Source of the DNA: a virus
Virus record (IMG/VR): IMGVR_UViG_3300021085_000044
Location: 1-53,172 of that record
Strand: one strand, 5' to 3'
DNA: 53,172 bases
Shown here one piece after another: positions 49,893 through 53,172 of this stretch (positions within the stretch are counted from its first letter, which is position 1; each line of letters opens with the position of its first letter). Below the pieces are notes generated by a model, which saw only the letters and a program-made list of their open reading frames with translations, was not told where the DNA came from and searched no databases. A program made the translations under genes and the position numbers.

Positions 49893-50313
49893 CGCTACTA
49901 AGATTAACCTAGACACCTCATCGAGAGTAGATGTAACTTGCAGAAAGGGGGATACCTTCTCTCTTCGATTAACCGTCACTGCCGCTGATGGAATTACAGT
50001 GGGGTTTGCTGCTGACGATATATTCTTGTTTCAAGTAAGAGACTCCGATACGGGTGATTTAGTTACTAACGGGTCTGATACCTTCACAGCAACTGTAGTT
50101 GCGGATGACACCCACCAAGGTGGGATAGATGATGGTGAAGGTGTAACCAACACGTCACTTAAATACATTGACCTTTCGGTATCTGCGGGCGTAATGAAAA
50201 CCATGCCGTCTGGACTCTATGTATATGATGTTGAACAGAAGTCAGGTGCAGTTGTATCTACTTTGATTTTTGGCACATTGAAGGTGAACGAAGATGTTTC
50301 AATAACCGCGTAA
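49885..50313 (+). CDS. virion protein with BppU-N-like domain
   Basis: A 142-residue beta-rich protein. RVDVTCRKGDTFSLRLTV is followed by DIFLFQVRDSDTGDLV, as in N-terminal domains of baseplate/receptor-binding proteins (BppU-N-like, from memory). The start overlaps the portal stop. A TTG two codons upstream is ignored. It is probably a fibre attachment or upper tail component. Confidence 0.55.
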   Translation: MSNATKINLDTSSRVDVTCRKGDTFSLRLTVTAADGITVGFAADDIFLFQVRDSDTGDLVTNGSDTFTATVVADDTHQGGIDDGEGVTNTSLKYIDLSVSAGVMKTMPSGLYVYDVEQKSGAVVSTLIFGTLKVNEDVSITA

Positions 50314-50322
50314 TGAAGCACC

Positions 50323-52131
50323 ATGCCTGTAAGTGTAACCCAGCCTAAAAATGTAAAAGTATCTAGCCAACACGGTGACATCATTAAGGTGTCTATTGTT
50401 AAGGGTGGCTCGGATATTCAAGTAGTCACTCTTAATCAGGCGGCCAACAACTCTATCACTATTGCTGGAGCAATTGGTGCTGGTCCTGCTGGGGCTGACG
50501 GAAGTAGAGGATTACAAGGACCAACTGGAGAAACTGGTCCTGCTGGTCCTGCTGGAGCGCAAGGTCCCGCTGGAGCACAAGGGCCTGCTGGAGCACAAGG
50601 GCCTGCTGGTTCTCAAGGTCCCGCTGGTCCCGCTGGTCCCGCTGGAGCCGATGGTGCAGATGGTGCAGATGGAGCGGATGGTGCCGACGGTAGTGATGCA
50701 ACAACTGAAACTCTAGACTCTGCAATTACTGTATTCTTACCAGACGGCGGTAACTTTGGAAAGTTTTCTCACACTGACCAGATAGTAGTAGGTGATGGTA
50801 ATAAAACTGCCATCGACATAATTAGAGAGGCTCTTGTTCAGTTAGGGCAAATCCAAGCTCCTACGATAAATGTCACACCTAATAGTGTGGGCTTTAACGA
50901 CACGCCTATTAGTAATGCTACAGCGCAGATACAAGCTTCTGTAACAAACCCTAATAGCTCTCAGGGCTCTACGATTACTTTCAAGTTTTATAAAAAGATT
51001 GGTAGTGGTGCGTTTAGTTTGATTCACACTCAAACTGGTGTTACTGGAGCATCAGCGAGTTACACCCACAGTGAGACCTATAGCTTTGCCTTCGCTACAG
51101 AGAACCCAACTAATGAGCACATCACTTGGAAAGTAAGTGCAGAGGAACCTGATAACGGTCAGGGTGAGGTGTTTAGCTCGGAGGTAGACTACGACCCCGT
51201 GTATATCTCACCAAGATTAATAAAGACCAACAACACAAACGGTATTGAGCTTCAGAGAAATTCCAATGCATTAGCTACGGTTTCATCAGACGAGACCGAC
51301 TCCAATCGTCAGCTATACAACGGTGAAAGTAATCTCAAGTTTAAGGTTGAGGTTGAAACGAGCGGCGTAGCTCTGGATAGCTACGCGGTTTTAGATTCTA
51401 ACAATGCTCTCGTTGGAAGTATAGTAGACATATCTGGTGAAAGTCTTGACTCTAATGGAAGAACCAGCACGTTTAGTATTGCTATAGATGATGGCGATGT
51501 CGCTATTGGCGATTCTAATACATACAAGGTAAAGATTTGGGATAGTGTAAGACCTTACTCTAGCTTGAGTTCTACTGAGTGTGACTTTGAATCTGCCTCC
51601 TACTCAGTAAATAGGGTTCCTGTTAAACTGGTTCTAAGCTCTACTGCTCTAACCACCTCAAGTACTGACTCAAATTTTCAGGACATGTACGATGGAGACA
51701 CTTCCAACAACGGTGTTTCGTGCTACCCTGAAAACATAACTTCTACTGGTGACTTACTTGACGCTAACACGTCTCAGTTGAGTGTCAGTATGCTTGTAAA
51801 TACTTCTCAGCAGACAGGAGATTACGTTTACGTCTTTGTTCCTTCATACTATTTTTCAAATGGTAGTGGGGGTTATCAGGATTTAACAGGAGGGGGTAAT
51901 GTCAATCAAGATTTCTTTGAGGACTTTGGAGGCAACAACTACACGCAAAGAATAGAGAACCCCCCACAAACAACGGGTGATTTCTGGCTCCTGAAAGAAG
52001 CGTTAAATTTGCAAATTCAATTTGGTGCAGCCAACAATAAAATTCCATTTCATGTCCTGAGGCTCTATGAACCATTGGCTAACGTTGGTTTGAGAGGGAG
52101 CTATTACCTAATAAGAAATACGGAATCTTAA
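50323..52131 (+). CDS. fibre protein with collagen-like shaft
   Basis: A 602-residue protein. Residues 1-50 form a beta-rich anchor ([20 protein letters not shown]). From about 54 to 126 there is an uninterrupted collagen-like Gly-X-Y run (GPAG, GAQGPAG, GADGADG units), predicted to trimerise. The remainder is a Ser/Thr/Asn-rich beta domain with repeated sandwich-like segments (FTVSN, KVKIWDS) and a C-terminal tip. Similar collagen-like shafts occur in tail and head fibres. It is probably a host-contact fibre. Codon use shifts in the GC-rich repeat. Confidence 0.75.
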   Translation: MPVSVTQPKNVKVSSQHGDIIKVSIVKGGSDIQVVTLNQAANNSITIAGAIGAGPAGADGSRGLQGPTGETGPAGPAGAQGPAGAQGPAGAQGPAGSQGPAGPAGPAGADGADGADGADGADGSDATTETLDSAITVFLPDGGNFGKFSHTDQIVVGDGNKTAIDIIREALVQLGQIQAPTINVTPNSVGFNDTPISNATAQIQASVTNPNSSQGSTITFKFYKKIGSGAFSLIHTQTGVTGASASYTHSETYSFAFATENPTNEHITWKVSAEEPDNGQGEVFSSEVDYDPVYISPRLIKTNNTNGIELQRNSNALATVSSDETDSNRQLYNGESNLKFKVEVETSGVALDSYAVLDSNNALVGSIVDISGESLDSNGRTSTFSIAIDDGDVAIGDSNTYKVKIWDSVRPYSSLSSTECDFESASYSVNRVPVKLVLSSTALTTSSTDSNFQDMYDGDTSNNGVSCYPENITSTGDLLDANTSQLSVSMLVNTSQQTGDYVYVFVPSYYFSNGSGGYQDLTGGGNVNQDFFEDFGGNNYTQRIENPPQTTGDFWLLKEALNLQIQFGAANNKIPFHVLRLYEPLANVGLRGSYYLIRNTES

Positions 52132-52132
52132 G

Positions 52133-52669
52133 ATGCCAGAGTTTAACGGACCATTATCACATTCATCTGACTCTGCGAAGCTCCTTGAACTTGCCCTTCA
52201 TCAAACTAGGGGTATTGGTTTATTCGATACTGTAGCTGAAAGAAACTTGTTGTCTTCCGCCAATAGGTCATCACCCTATTTGGCCTACATGTGCAATGAC
52301 GACAAGCTGTATGTGTATGATGGACCTAGGGAATCCACAGCGGGTCTCGACGATAAGTTCCAGTCGGTAGGTAATTCGGATTGGACAGACACCTCCAACT
52401 GGAAAGAGGTGGGGGCAGGTGGTGGGATTGACAATGTTGTTGAGGACACTTCGCCTGAGCTTGGTGGAAACCTAGATGTTCTTGCTCGCTCTATAGTATC
52501 TAGTAGTAACAGAGACATAACCTTTACTCCTAACGGGACTGGTCATGTTAACTTAGATGGCGTTGTAGAGTTCAAGAGGTTCTCAAGCGGCTCAGAGCCA
52601 GAAGCTTTTCTTGGAGGCATGTATGCTGATGAGAACGACAACCTTTACTTCGGAGTTACTTCCGAGTAA
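52133..52669 (+). CDS. fibre-associated protein
   Basis: A 178-residue protein. TSPELGGNLDVLARSIVS and RDITFTPNGTGHVNLDG are short repeats that I recall in many marine phage tail-fibre proteins, where they precede beta-rich domains. It starts 2 nt after the collagen-like gene's stop. It is probably part of the fibre apparatus. Confidence 0.6.
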   Translation: MPEFNGPLSHSSDSAKLLELALHQTRGIGLFDTVAERNLLSSANRSSPYLAYMCNDDKLYVYDGPRESTAGLDDKFQSVGNSDWTDTSNWKEVGAGGGIDNVVEDTSPELGGNLDVLARSIVSSSNRDITFTPNGTGHVNLDGVVEFKRFSSGSEPEAFLGGMYADENDNLYFGVTSE

Positions 52670-52681
52670 CACAAAACATCT

Positions 52682-52689
52682 TATCTTAG
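52682..52689 (+). promoter_or_regulatory. near-consensus TAnnTTTG box
   Basis: TATCTTAG, one mismatch, with about 25 nt to the start codon at 52715. Confidence 0.4.
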
Positions 52690-52714
52690 CAAAAAATTAC
52701 AACCCCATATTCTC

Positions 52715-53172
52715 ATGGCAGATTGGAAAAGAGTTCTGTTAGAAACAGACATCACGCAAACAGTAACGCAAGACAATACAGCTACGTCTCCTTCGGAGGA
52801 TGCTGTTTTTGATGCTATTGCCAATGCTGTCAGTGGACTGACATCAAATGACGGTACTGTAACATCTGTCGCCGCAGGTTCGGGTATGACTCAGACTGGC
52901 ACTAACAGTGTTAACCCAACACTCGATGTAATTGGCGGTGATGGTATTACTGTCTCTGCTGACGAGGTTGAAGTAGCCGTTGATAATACTACTATCGAGC
53001 TGTCAGCGTCCGATGGTTCTGGTGCAGTTCGAGCAAAGACAGCAACTGTAGCCGACGGCAGCGCAGCCCTTGCAACTGGTGACCAGATTTATGATTTCGT
53101 TATCGCTCAAGGATACACGGGTGCGGTTAATTCAGGAACGACCAACCAGCTCACTGTTTCCGATGGTGCAGC
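52715..53172 (+). CDS. fibre protein, partial (runs off window)
   Basis: Starts MADWKRVLLETDITQTVTQD and continues open to the window end (at least 152 residues). Ser/Thr/Gly/Asp-rich repeats (TVTSVAAGSGMTQTG, DGITVSADEVEVAVDN) are typical of tail fibre shafts in marine phages. The gene is cut by the window edge, so length and C-terminal tip are unknown. Confidence 0.7.
   Translation, partial: MADWKRVLLETDITQTVTQDNTATSPSEDAVFDAIANAVSGLTSNDGTVTSVAAGSGMTQTGTNSVNPTLDVIGGDGITVSADEVEVAVDNTTIELSASDGSGAVRAKTATVADGSAALATGDQIYDFVIAQGYTGAVNSGTTNQLTVSDGA

Noticed and set aside
50459-50725. Long opposite-strand and alternative-frame ORFs rich in His/Leu/Gln over the collagen-like repeat
   Set aside because: Artefact of the repeated Gly-X-Y codons keeping all frames open.
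1-53172. CRISPR array, insertion sequence or integrase
   Set aside because: No regularly spaced repeats, transposase or recombinase motifs found on either strand.

Overview
The window looks like nearly all of a tailed (probably podovirus-type) phage that infects a Bacteroidetes/Flavobacteriia host, most likely aquatic. The host inference rests on four things. Many plus-strand genes are preceded by the Bacteroidetes -7 promoter box TAnnTTTG. Shine-Dalgarno sequences are essentially absent. The replication protein has a BT4734/VirE-N-type primase domain. A secreted M43 metalloprotease with a dockerin-like tail looks like a Bacteroidetes protein. No integrase, DNA polymerase or RNA polymerase was recognised, so the phage probably relies on host polymerases.

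Layout. (1) 1-25.7 kb, plus strand: small basic protein, scaffold, major capsid protein, connector/ring proteins, a 1754-aa nozzle-like tail protein, and three probable ejection (internal virion) proteins ending in a 3322-aa polyvalent protein with an HEAFH metallopeptidase motif. A translationally coupled lysis cassette follows: DUF5675 enzyme, holin, secreted M43 protease. (2) 25.7-38.5 kb, minus strand: early genes, namely two DnaA-C-like helix-turn-helix proteins, two PD-(D/E)XK nucleases, primase-helicase, DUF3310 protein, tRNA-Arg(UCU), RecE-like exonuclease, Rad52-like annealing protein, ArdC antirestriction protein and many small unknowns, including microproteins of 21-57 aa. (3) 38.5-39.2 kb: divergent control region with a 30-aa membrane microprotein. 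(4) 39.2-53.2 kb, mostly plus strand: small basic proteins, lytic transglycosylase, fibre-like proteins, a tandem GroES-like co-chaperonin, zinc-ribbon protein, large terminase, portal, and fibre proteins including one with a collagen-like shaft. The last gene runs off the end. If the genome is circular or permuted, the fibre block at the right end would lead into the capsid block at the left end.

Two promoter systems stand out. Plus-strand genes use TAnnTTTG boxes. In six cases exactly four bases separate the box from the ATG, which predicts leaderless mRNAs starting at the start codon. Minus-strand early genes share a different, nine-copy bipartite element, CACAATAA-N14/15-CGTTnTA..CTATAGAA. 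It often overlaps the stop codon of the preceding gene, and several copies lie downstream of a GTTAAC-N4-GTTAAC direct repeat. One copy sits alone at 41.8 kb before a minus-strand secreted-protein gene, tying that gene to the early programme.

The best candidates for new biology are: the holin-coupled secreted protease; a zinc-ribbon-like tail on the DUF5675 enzyme encoded in an alternative frame over the holin gene; the leaderless promoter set; the nine-copy early element; and structured RNA candidates flanking the tRNA. All functional calls come from reading the sequence and remembered family features. No searches were run.
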